Positions 45,601-58,329 of a DNA stretch of 64,000 nucleotides are shown in pieces. The stretch is from NCBI RefSeq assembly GCF_009727055.1, contig NC_052355.1, positions 7,866,990-7,930,989 on the forward strand, given 5' to 3'. The position numbers and the translations under genes are program-made. A model generated the notes under the pieces. That model was not told where the DNA came from and searched no databases. It saw only the letters and a list, made by a program, of their open reading frames with translations. Every line of letters starts with the position of its first letter. Position 1 is the stretch's first letter. Source of the stretch: Benincasa hispida. Lineage: Eukaryota > Streptophyta > Magnoliopsida > Cucurbitales > Cucurbitaceae.

Positions 45601-46228
45601 AATTTCAATGAAGAAAGCACTTTTTTTTCCTTGGATTCTTGGTTGTTTTTGTACGTTAAATATGTTCTTTAATGTCTATTCTATTTTGAATTGTTGAAAT
45701 CAAATACTTGGGTAGAATATGAAGAGTGTTGAAGAATTGTTGAATAAAAGAGCCTTATAAAGGAGAAAATAGTCCTAAGGCATGAAATGGGGCTAAAACA
45801 AGTGGAAAAGGATGTGCATAAGGAAGCATGATGCTAGACAAGATGCAAAATCTATGAACTGCACAAAATAGGGTAGCACCATGGTGCTGTGGTACAAACA
45901 CACAAGGATTTTTATTCGACAACGTTGCAACTGTGCCTTATGGTGTCACGATGCTGTTATAAACTGTAGCATTTATATATTTGTGTATTTCATTAGAATA
46001 GGGTATCGACTCTTGGGATTTGGAGGTCGAGAAAGAGAGGAAGAGAGTAGTTCTGAGCAGATTTTAGAGTGTCTTTGGTGCTGAAGACAATTGGAGATCG
46101 TTGGAGGGTCGACTTCACTTCAAAGATGGGACTGGATCGTCACATAATATCTTTCTCTCTTTTGTGTCTTTGATTCTTCTTTGTACTTTTGCATTATAAG
46201 TTTGGTTCTGCCAATAAAAATCATGTTA
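45601..46228. other. Flanking repeat-like sequence, no gene recognised
   Basis: Contains no coding signal beyond short frames. The same kind of sequence resumes at 52127, so this was the target of the copia insertion at 46229-52126. It may belong to the gypsy element of which 45225-45600 is part. Confidence 0.4.
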
Positions 46229-46686
46229 TGTTAGACATATTTAAATAATAATATGTTTAATTAAAGTATGTGCTATGTATGTGGATTAATAATTTATCAC
46301 ATTGGGTTATTTTATTAGATTGGACCCTATCATGTGATCTAATTAATTAAGGCCCTAGATTCCTAATTGAGTATGGACTTAATGGGTAGAAGTATATTCC
46401 TAGTTAATTAGGGTTTAATGGAAACCCTAATTGAACTAGTATATAAAGAGACCTTAGAGCTATGATCCCCAATATACCGAAATAATAAGTCTTTCTTGAA
46501 TCCCATCTAGAGAGATCCCACTAAGGGCATTCAGAGTTTTGGTTGAGGAAGACCATAGTCATCCATCATCATCTTGAAGCTATCATCAATTTTGCAATGG
46601 AATCCGATATGTTATTCTTGACAATTTGACATGAATGCTCCTAGGGTTTATCTATTCAATACAGATATTAAGAATTTATGATAACA
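46229..46686 (+). mobile_element. 5' LTR of copia element F (458 bp)
   Basis: TGTTAGACATATT...TATGATAACA, directly followed by the primer site. It matches the 3' LTR at 51662-52126 along its whole length, with about 28 substitutions by eye and one 8-bp gap (about 6% divergence). Flanking duplication TGTTA (46224-46228) against TGCTA (52127-52131). Confidence 0.95.
46440..46448 (+). promoter_or_regulatory. TATA-like box in the 5' LTR
   Basis: TATATAAAG about 210 bases into the LTR. The equivalent word is kept in the 3' LTR at 51873-51880. A plausible core promoter for element transcription; no transcript evidence. Confidence 0.55.
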
Positions 46687-46688
46687 AG

Positions 46689-46700
46689 TGGTATCAGAGC
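46689..46700 (+). promoter_or_regulatory. Primer binding site of element F, initiator tRNA-Met type
   Basis: Exact TGGTATCAGAGC two bases after the LTR end at 46686. Confidence 0.95.
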
Positions 46701-47265
46701 ATTAATTTATGTCGAATTGGTTGGTTTCTTTATTTTTCCATGGGGCGAATTTTGGTAAAGACTATTTGGTGTTCTCCTCTTTTTTTTTTTTTTTTTTATA
46801 ATAATATTATTATATTATTGTGTCTTATATTTTAGATTGAATTGGTCAAAATAATATGTTACCAAAATAGCCTATGTTATTTAGATTAATTTAATTTTAA
46901 AGTATAAGATGTGCATATTCATGAATTTATGCGGATAATTATCGGCCCAAAGGAAGATAATTGTTTGGCCAAATTGTGGGTATGCATGTGGTAATGAGTA
47001 TGTGGCAATTATAAGAATTGCTCATGTGAAAAATAGTTGGTCCAAAGAAAGGCTATTTTTTGACAAAGTTAATTGTCAGTACTTTGATTACTACGTTGAG
47101 AATACCATTTATAGTTGGTATTTTTTTTCCCAAAGGCTGGACATCAATGTTGTGTTAGGTATCTTGTTAAAGGGGCCTACCACATATGTGAAATTATTTT
47201 GTTATCTTTTAGTTATGAGCATATGTTTTGTTGTTTATTGTTTCAATTAGTCTTACTCAAATATC
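46701..47265 (+). mobile_element. Leader of element F
   Basis: About 0.55 kb of AT-rich sequence with a run of 20 T's near 46778-46798. No CGATCG words of note. The 82-residue frame at 47002-47250 shows no known domain. Confidence 0.6.
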
Positions 47266-48098
47266 TGGAAATCTGAGTTCAATCCCTAAGTTGAATGGAT
47301 CGAACTTCAAGATTTGGAAGGAAAGCCTAGAGATACTTCTCGGGTGTATGGATTTGGACCTTGCATTAAGGATCGATAAACCTACTTCTACTGAGGAACA
47401 GCCAAATACAGCTAATTAGAGAAGTGGGAACGATCAAATCGCATGTGTCTGATGATCATTAGGCATTCCATTCCAAATTTTTTTCGGGTCTCTATCACGG
47501 AAAGTAAAAATGCCAATAAGTTCCTTGCTCAAATTGAGAAATATTTTGCTAAAAACAAGAAAGGGGAAGCAAGTAGTCTTTTGACTTCTTTAACTTCTAT
47601 GAGGTATAAGGGCAATGAAAACATAAGGGAGTACATTATGGAAATGTCCAATCTAGCAGGTAAATTAAAGGTACTTGATATCGAGATAAATGAAAATTCA
47701 CTCGTGCATCTTGTATTTATCTCTCTTCTTGCACAATTTACTCAGCTTATGATAAACTATAATACTCAGAAGGATAAATGGAGTATTAATGAGCTTATCT
47801 CACAATGTGTGCAAGAAGATGATAGGATTAAGAGAGAAAGGACAAAAAGTGCTCATTTGACAATAGGCTCTCGTGATAAGAAGAAAAGGAAATTTGTGGA
47901 TGCTACAGAAAGGACATCTCAACAGAATAAAAACAAGAAACAAGCTGCTGAAAATGCTTATTTTTTCTGCAAAAGGAAAGATCACTTCAAGAAAGATTGT
48001 CCCAAGTACGCCAAGTGGCATGTAAAGAAGGGTAAACTTCTTACTTTGGTTTGTTCTGAAGTTAATTTAGCTTCTATACATACAGATATTAGTGGATA
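47266..48098 (+). pseudogene. Copia gag of element F
   Basis: The N-terminus has the SIPKLNGSNFKIWKESLEIL pattern and a stop at 47417-47419. The piece 47443-48099 covers the gag core (FKA-type helices, YFAKNKKGEASSLL) and a zinc knuckle reading YFFCKRKDHFKKDC, in which the first Cys has been lost. A frame change at about 48095 leads to protease. The lineage differs from that of elements A-E. Confidence 0.88.
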
Positions 48099-49400
48099 GG
48101 TTCTGGTGCTACTACTCACATAAGTATATCAATGCAGGGTTGCCTATGGAGCCGGCCGCCAAGTGATACTGAAAGATTCATCTATGTGGGCGATGGCAAA
48201 GCAGTTCCAGTTGAAGCTATTGGAAATTTTAGATTACTTTTAAAAACTGGTTGTTATTTGGATCTGAATGAGACTTTTGTTGTACCGTCATTTAGACGAA
48301 ATTTAGTTTCTATTTCCAGTTTGGACAAATTTGGTTTTTCTTGTTCTTTTGGAAATAATAAAGTTAGTATTTTTCGAGATTCTAAGCTTATTGGTACCGG
48401 TTCTTTAATTGATAATCTATATATGCTTGATTCTTTTGCTTCATATAACAAGATCTTGTTATCTAATTCATGTGGTACAAAGCATAAAATAAATGAGAAT
48501 TCTGCTATATTATGGCACAAGCATTTAGGTCACATCTCTAAACAGAGAATTCAAAGACTTGTGTCAGATGGAATTCTTGATTCCCTTGATTTAAGTAACT
48601 TCAACATTTGTGTGGAATGTATTAAGGGAAAACAGACAAACATAAGAAAATTAGGTGTCAACAGATGCTCAGACGTCTTAGAACTAATACATACAGACAT
48701 TTGTTCTCCATTCTCTACGGCCTCTTGGAATGGACAACAATATTTTATTACGTTGATAGACGACTATTCAAGATATGGGTACCTATATTTAATTCATGAG
48801 AAGTTCTCAATCATTGGACGTTTTTAAGTCTTTCAAAGCTGAAGTTGAACTTCAACTTGGAAAGAAAATTAAGGCTATCAAATCTGATCGTGGTGGTGAA
48901 TATTATGGTAGATATGATGGATTAGGTGAACAACGTCCAGGGCCTTTGCCAAATACCTAGAGGAATGTGGAATCGTCTCGTAATACACTATGCCGGGCAA
49001 ACCCAGCATGAATGGTGTAGCGGAAAGACGAAATAGAACACTTAAGGATATGGTAAGAAGTATGATCAGTCATTCTTCTCTACCAGAATCCCTCTGGGGT
49101 GAGGCACTAAAGACTGCAGCATATATTCTTAATAGGGTACTTAGTTAAAGCAGTAGCCAAAACCCCTATGAGTTTTCGACAGGAAAGAAGCTAGATTAGG
49201 CATCTTCACATTTGGGATTGTCCAGCTGAAGCTAGGCCTTATAGGCCTAATGAAAGAAAATTGGATTCAAGAACTATTAGCTGCTATTTTGTTGGGTATT
49301 TTGAGCACTCTCGGGGTTCCAAGTTTTATTATCCCACTTCTAGATCATTGTTTGAGATAGGAAATGCTAGATTCCTTGAAGATGTTGAGTTTGGGGGGAA
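48099..49400 (+). pseudogene. Copia protease and integrase of element F
   Basis: The protease motif reads GSGATTHIS. The catalytic Asp codon at 48099-48101 is GGT (Gly), which would abolish activity. The 231-residue frame 48132-48827 covers protease and the integrase zinc site (WHKHLGHIS...CVECIKGKQ), HTDICSP and LIDDYSRYGY. A frameshift at about 48827 leads to KSDRGGEYYG and [14 protein letters not shown], the region of the third catalytic acid. Several stops follow. Confidence 0.9.
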
Positions 49401-51210
49401 GATAACATAAGGAAAGTTGTCTTTGAAGAGGAATTGGTTTCTTTTTCTCATATGATTATAAATAATGTTCAGGCTCCAATTCCTGACTTCATTATTGAAC
49501 CAATTATAGAACAAGACAACATTGAAGTCCCCGTTGTTGAACCTGAAGTTCAAACTCAACAACCTCAAGAAGTGCCACTAAGAAGATCTATTAGAGAGAG
49601 AAGAAGTTCAATTCCAGATGATTATATTGTGTTTCTTCAAGAACATCAGAATGATGTGGCCGTAATGGAAGATGATCCAATCAACTTCCAACAAGCTTTA
49701 CAAAATTCTAACTCTCAAAAGTGGATAAGTGTTGTGGAAAAGGAAATAAAATCCATGAAAGACAATGAGGTTTGGGAACTTGTCGAACTGCCATCAAGAG
49801 TGAAACCCATAGGTTGTAAATGGATATTTAAAACCAAAAGAGATTCACATGGCAATATCAAAATATATAAGGCTCGTCTTGTTGCAAAGGGTTTTACTCA
49901 AAAGGAAGGCATTGATTACAAAGAGACTTTCTCTCCGATTTCATCGAAAAACTCTTTTAGGGTAATCATGGCACTGGTAACTCACTTTGATTTAGAGCTA
50001 CACCAGGTGGATGTAAGAACTATGTTTCTCAATGGGAAAATTGATGAGACGATTTATATGGTGCAACCAGAAAACTTTGTGTCTGGTAATTCAAAGTCTA
50101 TGGTGTGCAAATTAAAGAAATCTATCTACGGTCTCAAGCAAGCCTCTCGTCAATGATATCACAAATTCCATGAAGTGATAACCTCATTTGGTTTTGAAGT
50201 GAACATAGTGGAAGATTGTGTATATCACAAGTTTAGTGGGAGTAAATCAATCTTTCTGGTGTTATATGTCAATGACATACTCATAGCTCGTAATGATGTA
50301 GGTTTATTGCATGACACTAAGAGATTTCTCAAAAGAAATTTTGAGATGAAGGATCTTGGTGATGCTTCTTTTGTAATAGGAATTGAAATACTGTGAGTTC
50401 GTTCTCAAGGTATTTTGAGATTGTCACAGAAGAACTACATTGAAAAGATCTTAAGTAGATTTGGCATGAAAGATTGTGCATCGGGAGATACCCTGGTCGT
50501 TAAAGATGATAAATTTCATTTAGGTCAATGCCCCAAGACCACACTCGAGACTAAGGAGATGCAGAAGGTTCCCTATGCATCAGCCATTGGAAGTCTAATG
50601 TCTTCTTAAGTATGTACGCATCTAGATATTACGTTCATAGTTAGAGTGTTAGGCACGTATTTAGTAACCTGGGGATGGATCATTGGAAAGTAGCCAAACG
50701 AGTTATGAGGTATTTACAGAGAACAAAAAATTATATGTTTACTTATCGAAGATCAGAAGTTTTGGAGATCATTGGGTATTCTGATTCTGATTATGCTGGA
50801 TGTCAAGACACTTTGCGATCTACTTCAGGCTATATCTTGGAAAAGTGTTAAACAAACACTTATGGCTTCTTCTACCATGGTTGCAGAATTTATAGCATGT
50901 TATGAGGCATCCAATCATGGAATATGGTTGCGAAATTTTGTCACTAGGCTACGGATAGTGGTTGGAATAGAAAGACCACTAAAATTATTTTGTGACAATA
51001 AGTCAGCAGTGATGTATTCCAACAACAATAGAAGCAATACGAAGTAAAAGCATGTAGACGTGAAGTTTCTGGTTGTTAAAGAAAGAGTTCAGAATGATCA
51101 AATTTCGATAAAACACATAGGAACAAACTCTATGGTGGCAAATCCATTGACTAAAGGTTTACCACCTAAGGTTTTTCATGAGCATGTTGCTCACATGGGT
51201 GTTAGTCACT
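49401..51210 (+). pseudogene. Copia RT and RNase H of element F
   Basis: The frame 49434-50156 carries RT blocks (ARLVAKGFTQKEGIDYKE, VDVRTMFLNGKIDE, SIYGLKQAS) and ends at a TGA where Trp is expected. The active-site box at 50265-50276 is YVND instead of YVDD, losing one catalytic Asp. RNase H follows in pieces: DSDYAGC, KQTLMASSTM with FIACYEA, and LFCDNKSA. The tail GTNSMVANPLTKGLPPKVF is near 51120-51175. Three key catalytic or metal sites are damaged in this otherwise complete element. Confidence 0.92.
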
Positions 51211-51648
51211 TTTTTTATTCCATGTTTTAGTGGCAGTTTGTTATTAAGGATGTTCTTTGACCTTATTTTGTTTATTTTCTATATAGAATAAAGTTGATGG
51301 TTTATGTTTTATTATTTGAACTCGTTTATCATGCATGCAATTTAGCATAAAGTTTTTTAGAATGGTCTCATTAAGGAATTTAGACCAGTTGGAAACAGGC
51401 ATGATCTAGATCACTTTGCATGTAGTTTCCATGCTATCCATCTATACTTGATCTATGTCATTGAATGTAATGGAATTGGTGATCAAGGAAAGTTTAGTTA
51501 CAAGGGTAGTGACGAAAGTCGCCTTGATTCCATGCTAATACAGGAGATGGACTAGATTGAACTAAAGGGGAATTCTATTATTGAAATAACCTGTTTATGT
51601 GCGCTTAAGGTTTATGTGATTTATTTATATCAGGTACACAAACATAGC

Positions 51649-51661
51649 CCAAGTGAGAGAT
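51649..51661 (+). promoter_or_regulatory. Polypurine tract of element F
   Basis: CAAGTGAGAGATT directly before the 3' LTR start; the position expected for plus-strand priming. The 0.43 kb between pol and this tract (51211-51648) hold no gene. Confidence 0.8.
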
Positions 51662-52126
51662 TGTTAGACATATTTAAATAATAATATGTTTAATTAAAGT
51701 ATGGGCTATGTATGTGGATTAATAATTTATCACATTGGGTTATTTTATTAGATTAGGCCCTATTATGTGATCTAATTAATTAAGGCCATAGATTCCTAAT
51801 TGAATATTAACTTAATGGATAGAGGCCTATTCCTAGTTAATTAGGGTTTAATGGGAACCCTAATTGAACTAGTATATAAAGAGACCTTAGGGCTATTGTC
51901 CCTAATATACCAAAACAATAAGCGCTCAGTCTTTCTTGAATCCCATCTAGAGAGATCCCACTAAGGGCATTCGGAGTTTTGGTTGAGGAAGACCATAGTC
52001 ATCCATCATCATCTTGAATCTATCATCAATTTTGCAATGGAGTCCGGTATATTATTTTTGACAATTGGACATGAATGATCCTAGGGTTTATCTATTCAAT
52101 ATAGATATTAAGAATTTATGATAACA
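51662..52126 (+). mobile_element. 3' LTR of copia element F (465 bp)
   Basis: Partner of 46229-46686 with the same TGTTAG and TAACA ends. It carries an extra CGCTCAGT-like 8 bases relative to the 5' LTR. The whole element spans 46229-52126 (5,898 bp). Confidence 0.95.
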
Positions 52127-52332
52127 TGCTAAGCTGAGTTTTTCATTGTTTTAGGGTTAGATGGATGCATTGGATCATTGTTAAGTTCTTTTGTGGATCT
52201 TTATTTCAATTTAGTATGGGTACGCTTTAGCATAAATGTGCTTATTGCTTTTAATTGTTTGATCGATAGTTGAATGATTTGTTGGTCTATTACTTTGTTG
52301 TAACAAGAAGGTTTAGATTAGCTTATGCATGT

Positions 52333-52432
52333 TAGGATGTGTTGGATTGACTTTCTAAGTGTTTAAATAAATGTTTTTAAGTGCAAAGAAGTGCTTATAA
52401 ATACTCAGAAAGTCAATCCAAATGATCCCTTA
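52333..52432. mobile_element. Foldback MITE candidate
   Basis: Inverted arms GGATTGACTTTCTAAGTGTTTA and its near complement ending GAAAGTCAATCC enclose a short loop, about 100 bp in all. The arms can be extended with mismatches. No coding capacity. The small size and terminal inversion suggest a MITE; the target duplication is not clear. Confidence 0.5.
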
Positions 52433-52790
52433 GACTAAAATTTGATTATACTAGTGTAATAAAAGAACATTAGAGAATGTTGATAAAGGTTTCTAATACT
52501 TTTCCAAATTTGAATAGTTTCAAGATATTAGAAATTAGTAATTAGGTAAAAGAAAAGATTTACTTTGAAAGAGGCAACCTGGATAAAAGACTTCTAGATT
52601 TAAGTGTTTTGTTAATTGGTTCAAGAGTTAAAACCATTGACTTTAGTAGATCCATTGATGAAATCTATACCTTAGGGCGTCTCTTTGTTGAAAACCTCCA
52701 TACTTAATCACTTTAGTTGATTTATCTTACTTTAGTTTTGGGTTAACTTGCATTAAAGTTCATCCCCTAAATAAAATTGAAATGGTCTAT
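52433..52790. other. Unassigned AT-rich sequence
   Basis: No coding, RNA or repeat signal recognised. Confidence 0.4.
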
Positions 52791-54771
52791 TGAAGGGAAG
52801 GAATCTCGTAGCGAAAGCGCTTGAACACGTATGCTTTTAATTTATGTTTTGAAATTACATAGAAATACAGAGAAATTAAACATATGTCATTATGCATGCT
52901 TTAACAACAAAGAAATGAAGAGAAAATGGATTACCTTTGAAGACAACTTATTCAAACGTCTCAAATTCTTCACTGTAATCCTGATCTCTACAACTCTTCT
53001 TGGTTCTCGAACAAGACACAACCACAAGGTCTTCCCCTCTATTCTCCGACAAGGAAAAGGTTTGCAGGAATATCTTTTGGAAGACAAGTGAAGAGTTTTT
53101 CACAAAGAAACGTTTCCTGTGTGTTTTTTAGTGATGAAAGATTGTGAGAGTTGAACGAGAAATAAAAGAGAATGCATGATTCCCAAAAGAACTACTCGTC
53201 TGTCTAATTTTAAAGAAATGTAGAACAGTTTTGCATCACATGTGAGAGGGGAGATAACTCCCCTAAGCCACACTCTCTAACTCATGTTATCTCACCTGTA
53301 ACTGTAGCAGAGTTATTTTATTATTTAATCTATATTAAATTAAGTCAAATTTAACATAATTAAATTAAATAATTATTAACTAATCAAATTAATTAAATGT
53401 CACATATTTCCCTCTCATAACCTATAGTTTTAATGTATATCACATTCACATTAAATTCAACCTATAGGTTTAATATGAATCTCATTCATATTAAATTTAA
53501 CTTATAGGTAGAATATGAATCTCATTCATATTATTTAATATTTGAATCTTATTCAAATATATTATTCTCACATATTATATAATTTAATTTTGAATCTCAT
53601 TTAAAATTAAATTTATAATATAGTGTATCTATATATAAATCATTTTAGTTGTATCACATACAACTATATAAAGTCCCTTATTAATTTGAACAATTGAAAT
53701 TCTTCCAAAACCAAACAATCCTTGTTTTATCCTTACTGAGCTAGCAGGGAGACCTAATGGACCTACATATTAAAAGCTCCAATGATACAAGATTTATTGG
53801 CAACATTCATGAATTAATCATTGTTTTATCCTTAATGAGCTAACAGTTAATTAACATTCATTAATTGTGAGTCACTCTACTTAAGACTCACAGTGTACTC
53901 TTTACAAAGTAGATTATTTTTGTGTCCATGGATATAACCATTACAAGTAAGTTGACCCTTCACGAATTGCTCGTAATTACAGCTGGATCAAATTACCATT
54001 TTACCTCTGTAATTACCTCTTACTCCTTAAGTCCATTGATTCTCTAATAAATAACCTATTTATGGTCTTACCATAAACAAATCCTTCTCGGGCTAATGAG
54101 AGGGAGGAGTTCTATTATTTAAAACTCGAAGTCAGTACTTCAGGGAGAAATTTATTTACTTACCCTAAAAGCGGGAAGAAGTGAACTCCATCTCGTGTAA
54201 TTATGTTCCCAACTCCCTACTTGGACAAGTCCCCAAAATGGTAAGCTTGAGCGCTCTCTCACCCATACAAATCAAAGGACTGCTCTCATAGACAAAAGTT
54301 CATAACTCACTCAGGATTGAGGTCGAGTTACCCATGGTCATCCTATAAAATGTTAATCTCTTCAATCAACGGTATTATAAAGAGACATCATTTCACGATT
54401 CGGTCTTATACAAAATTCGTTGTATAGGATACCTCCACTCCCATGTCTCCAAATGAATGTTTTGGATCAAATCATCTGCAACACTTATAATTCTTGTAAC
54501 ATTTACAAAGTGGGTCGTATCCGTAGGGTTACCAAGATAAGACACTCACCCTTATTCATATACTATAAACAATTTAGGTTATTATTTGAACATGATCCAC
54601 CTGTATGTCTACCACATACTGTTCAAGTTCTATAGAATAACCTTGGATCTTAGTTTATTGGATTGAGTTACACAAATCTAATGATCAAATAAAATAACTC
54701 CTTATTTTATTAAATAAATGAATTTTGTTTATATATTACAAATCACAAGATTTAGAACATAAATCCCAACA
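52791..54771 (-). mobile_element. Copia solo LTR, minus strand (1.98 kb)
   Basis: On the plus strand it runs TGAAGGGAAGG...AAATCCCAACA. The flanks TCTAT (52786-52790) and TATAT (54772-54776) match at four of five. It has the standard LTR word order in reverse. Short frames inside (52831-53091, 54420-54635) are LTR sequence. Confidence 0.72.
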
Positions 54772-54839
54772 TATATGAATAGCTAAAAGTTTATCAAATC
54801 AGTTCTCTGAGGATGATACTCAACTAAAGTCGTTTTAAT

Positions 54840-55730
54840 TGTAACATCTCAAATTTTTCAGATAATGTTAATTTAATTATCTTAAATTATTTGGGTTGTA
54901 TTTTGAATTTTGAGGCTAAAAATAAATTATCAGATAAATATAATTAAATCCAATAATTTAATTTAAATTACAAGTGATAAAAAAATTAGAAATTTAGATT
55001 TAATTAAATGGAGAGATTTGGAAGTTTGGATTTAATTTAAGGAAAATTGGATAAACCATTTTGTAATTTAATTTAATTTAATTTAGGGATTGCAATTTTG
55101 GAAGGAATTGATTTAAGTTTGGCAGATTTATGGAGGTTTAAGGACACTAAACCTCCATCTATTCTCGCCAGTAGCCTTCACCGCCTGTTCTTTCAAGGGT
55201 CTGGCCGGTCCACCAGTTCGTCGTCGTACGTTTTCCATTATCGACCTCATCACCGACCACTGCATCACTTCTTAAACCTTCATTTGACAGCCTATTCGTC
55301 GGACGAAATCCATCGTATTTTGCCAAAATTTCTGGTTGGGTGAGTTTTTGTGTAAGATTGTGTTGTTTGGAAGGATTTTTTAGGTGTTTTGACTACCCAT
55401 TAACTTTTGCTGTCAATTAATTGATCTCCATTATGTTATGGATTTTAGATTGGAGTTTTGAAGTCATTAAGTTGTTGCCCAGCAAGACCAAGAGAGTTTC
55501 AACAAGTTTTGGGGTAAGTTATTAAGGTTATTAAACCTTCCAGATTGTTATTGAGGCAGCCATTCAAATGCTAGCTTTTGAAACTTTGTGTTTGGGGTAG
55601 AATCACCTTGCTTTGAAGGATTGGAAGTGATTTTGGATCAAGCTGGTAAATCGGTTTAAAGACATTGGGAGTGAATTTTATGTTTATTTTGAGCCTTGAT
55701 TATGTAAGCTAACTTATATTTTATATTTAT
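54840..55730 (+). mobile_element. Probable Ty3/gypsy LTR fragment (TGTAACATCTC type)
   Basis: Starts TGTAACATCTCAAAT and resembles 11603-11800 in composition and word use. No ORF with known domain. The 3' boundary is where a short copia LTR begins at 55731. Family inferred from the terminus only. Confidence 0.45.
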
Positions 55731-55946
55731 TGACGATGAAATAATAGACGAAGAAGAAGAATACAAAAGGTTTACGTGGAAAACCCTAGAACCTGGGAGA
55801 AAAAACCACGATAGAGACTTATTTTTTATTATTGAAGTTAATACACAAAATACAAGGAGACTACTCAAATAAATAGACAATAAGAAACCCTAGGTCAATG
55901 GAAAAATTACAAATATGCCCCTAGGGCAATACAGCTATTTTCGACA
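55731..55946 (-). mobile_element. Short copia LTR (216 bp)
   Basis: On the minus strand it starts TGTCGAAAATAGCTGT at 55946, with the polypurine tract CCAACTTGAGGGGGAG at 55947-55962 beside it. The left edge TGACGATG at 55731 is inferred from the TG...CA rule. Short LTRs and this tract are typical of Ale/Retrofit-type copia elements. Confidence 0.7.
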
Positions 55947-55962
55947 CTCCCCCTCAAGTTGG

Positions 55963-56343
55963 AGCGTAAATATCAATAAGACCCAACTTGCTGATACAAT
56001 AGTCAAAACTCTATCTCAACATTCCTTTTGTGAGGACATCTGTAACCTGCTGATTTAAAGGAATGTAGGGAATGCATATGCTTCCATTGTTTAATCTCTC
56101 CTTGATGAAATGTCTATCGATCTCAACATGTTTGTTCTATCATGTTGAACTGGATTATTCACAATACATATTGCTGCTTGATTGTTGCAAAACAATTTCA
56201 TTGGAAGTTCACGGTCTTGATGAAGATTTGTCAATACTTTCTTTAACCAGATCTCTTCACATATCCCTAAACTTTCTTCAATCAAACTCAGTCCAGTAGA
56301 AGCGAACTCCTCTACACTTCTTATCGTCCAGCAAACAGTCACC
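55963..56343 (-). pseudogene. Copia RNase H C-terminus (short-LTR lineage)
   Basis: On the minus strand the frame 56342-56091 reads EEFASTGLSLIEESLGICEEIWLKKVL, here shortened, then LFCNNQAAI and NPVQHDRT. A frameshift follows, then the equivalent of the DRHFIKE and VTDILTKG tail. The acidic residue in LFCDNQAA is Asn here. Cut at about 56343 by a large copia LTR, so only the 3' end is left. Confidence 0.85.
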
Positions 56344-58224
56344 TACCAGCACCATGATCGTCTACACGATCAGCAATGCATGAACCAACAGCAACCGGGG
56401 GCAACACCACCACTTGAAGCCCTCAGTATTCTCGGAGTGAGAATCCAAAGAGTGGACTTTGATGGAATTGGTAGACGGAAGGAGGAAAAGACGATTGTGT
56501 AGAAGGAACAAGCAAGTGGGAGATAGTAGAAAACTATCGTATAGTCGGGTGCTCGTCATTTAGAAAAAGGTACATGATCGTGTAGGTTTAGCTAAGCGAT
56601 CGTCTAGCGAATGGTAAGCGATCAATTAGGTCTACTCGGCGTGCTAAGCGATCATTTAGATATTGCAAGCGATCGTTTAGTGCATGGGTGTGCAATCTTT
56701 TATGAAGACGGGCACTATCGTATAGGCTCTCAAAGCTAAGTGATCGTGTAGATTCACACTGTGAGCAATTTTTCGGATTCGGATCCTTACAAAATGAAAA
56801 CAATTTTCATTTTATTCTTCAGTTAAAAGAACTTAATTCGATCTTCCCACTCTCGCACGATTCTGGATAAATACTCGGCCAATTATCTCATAACTGCCTC
56901 ATTAATTGATTAATGAATATAATCATTTTATATTCTTAACCTATAGTTTGATATCATATATCTATTATAGTTTTTTCTTCACTACTTGATATAAATCATA
57001 TTTATATCCAATTTCCTCCAAAAATAATGTATCTTATACATTTAGTCAATCATATCAAATATAATTAACGAGTTCAATTATATATATAATTGAACTGCCT
57101 CTTATCAATTTGAACATTTCAAACTGACCCAAAAATTGATTCTCAACTTTATCCAAACTATCAAGGGGATCTTATGGACCTATGGCTCGAAGTTCCAATG
57201 GTACGTGAATAGCTGACTAAACTCTTTAGCCATGAGATCCACCATCCATTAACTGCCAGACATTCCACTAAAGACCAACAGATGAACTCTTCTTACCACA
57301 AGTATATTCCTATTTCTGTGTCCATCGGATATAACTAATCATGAGTACGATAACCCTTCACAGATGGTCGTAAGTACAGCTAGGCCAAATTACCGTTTTT
57401 CCCCTATAATTACATCTCACTCCTTAAGTACCACTGATCCCTCTACTGAACAATACAACATAGTCCAACTATGTATGAACACCTCTCAGGCCAAGAGAAG
57501 GTGTGTGGCGCCACATCGTTCAAACCCTGGAATCAGCTCTTAAGGGAGCTATCTATCTACTTACCCCTGCTACAGGGAAGGAGTGAATTCCATCTTGTGT
57601 AATCGAGTTCCCAGCTCCCAAATCAGACGAATCCTCAAAGTGGTAGGTTTGAGTCGACAAACTGGCGACTTGCACCCATGCAAATCAAAGGACCGCCCTC
57701 AATGGCAGGAGTTCCCTACTTATTAAGGATTGAGGTCATGTTACCTATGGTTATCCTAGTGAAGTGAAGTCTCTGTCATGAACAGTGTTATATAACGAGA
57801 CGTTAACACTTCGTGGTCAGGTCTTATACAAACTCTTTGAATAGGACACCCTTGCTCGCATGTCCACTACATGAATGATCAGGATCAGACCATCTGTGAC
57901 AAGTCATGACACTTGTGACCATCCACAAAGCGGGCCGCATCCGTAGCATTGTCAGGATAAGGTTTCCCTCCTATATCTATATATTACAGACCATTTTGGT
58001 TATCACTTAAGACATGATCCACTTGTATGTCACCACATACATGCTTAAATTACATACAGACAACCAGGGATTTTAGGTTTATTGGTTTGTCGTAAAGAAA
58101 ATAAAACATTCAATTGAGCAAAATCAAGAAGTAAAGTAAAATATCATATATTATACATCACAAGTGTTCGTACATACTTTTTACAAACTACAGGACATGA
58201 GACTTTAGGGCATCAACCCCAACA
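56344..58224 (-). mobile_element. 3' LTR of copia element E (about 1.88 kb)
   Basis: On the minus strand it starts TGTTGGGGTTGATGCCC at 58224 beside the polypurine tract. It has the order of the element D LTR, including a CGATCG cluster. The last about 240 bases of the LTR are missing at the left edge. Confidence 0.85.
56345..56760. repeat. CGATCG-type motif cluster 6 (in the LTR)
   Basis: AAGCGATCGTCTAG, AAGCGATCAATTAG, AAGCGATCATTTAG, AAGCGATCGTTTAG and AAGTGATCGTGTAG recur within about 180 bases around 56590-56750. Confidence 0.85.
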
Positions 58225-58329
58225 ATCTCCCACTTGTCCTAAAGCGAAGTGGGGTGTGCAAAAACTAGTACAAAACAATAAACTAAAAGCTCAGTACAAG
58301 AAAATCTCCCATTTACCCATGTCTAAAAT
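58225..58329 (-). other. Polypurine tract and shortened 3' untranslated region (element E)
   Basis: AGGACAAGTGGGAGAT (minus strand) lies at 58225-58240 and the spacer follows. About 50-60 bases of pol end expected next are missing, replaced by the adapter-bearing segment. Confidence 0.75.

Noticed and set aside
55098..55343. An 81-residue plus-strand frame after an AT-rich region, resembling a first exon
   Set aside because: Part of a TGTAACATC-type LTR fragment; His/Ser-rich with no recognised domain and no splice partner.
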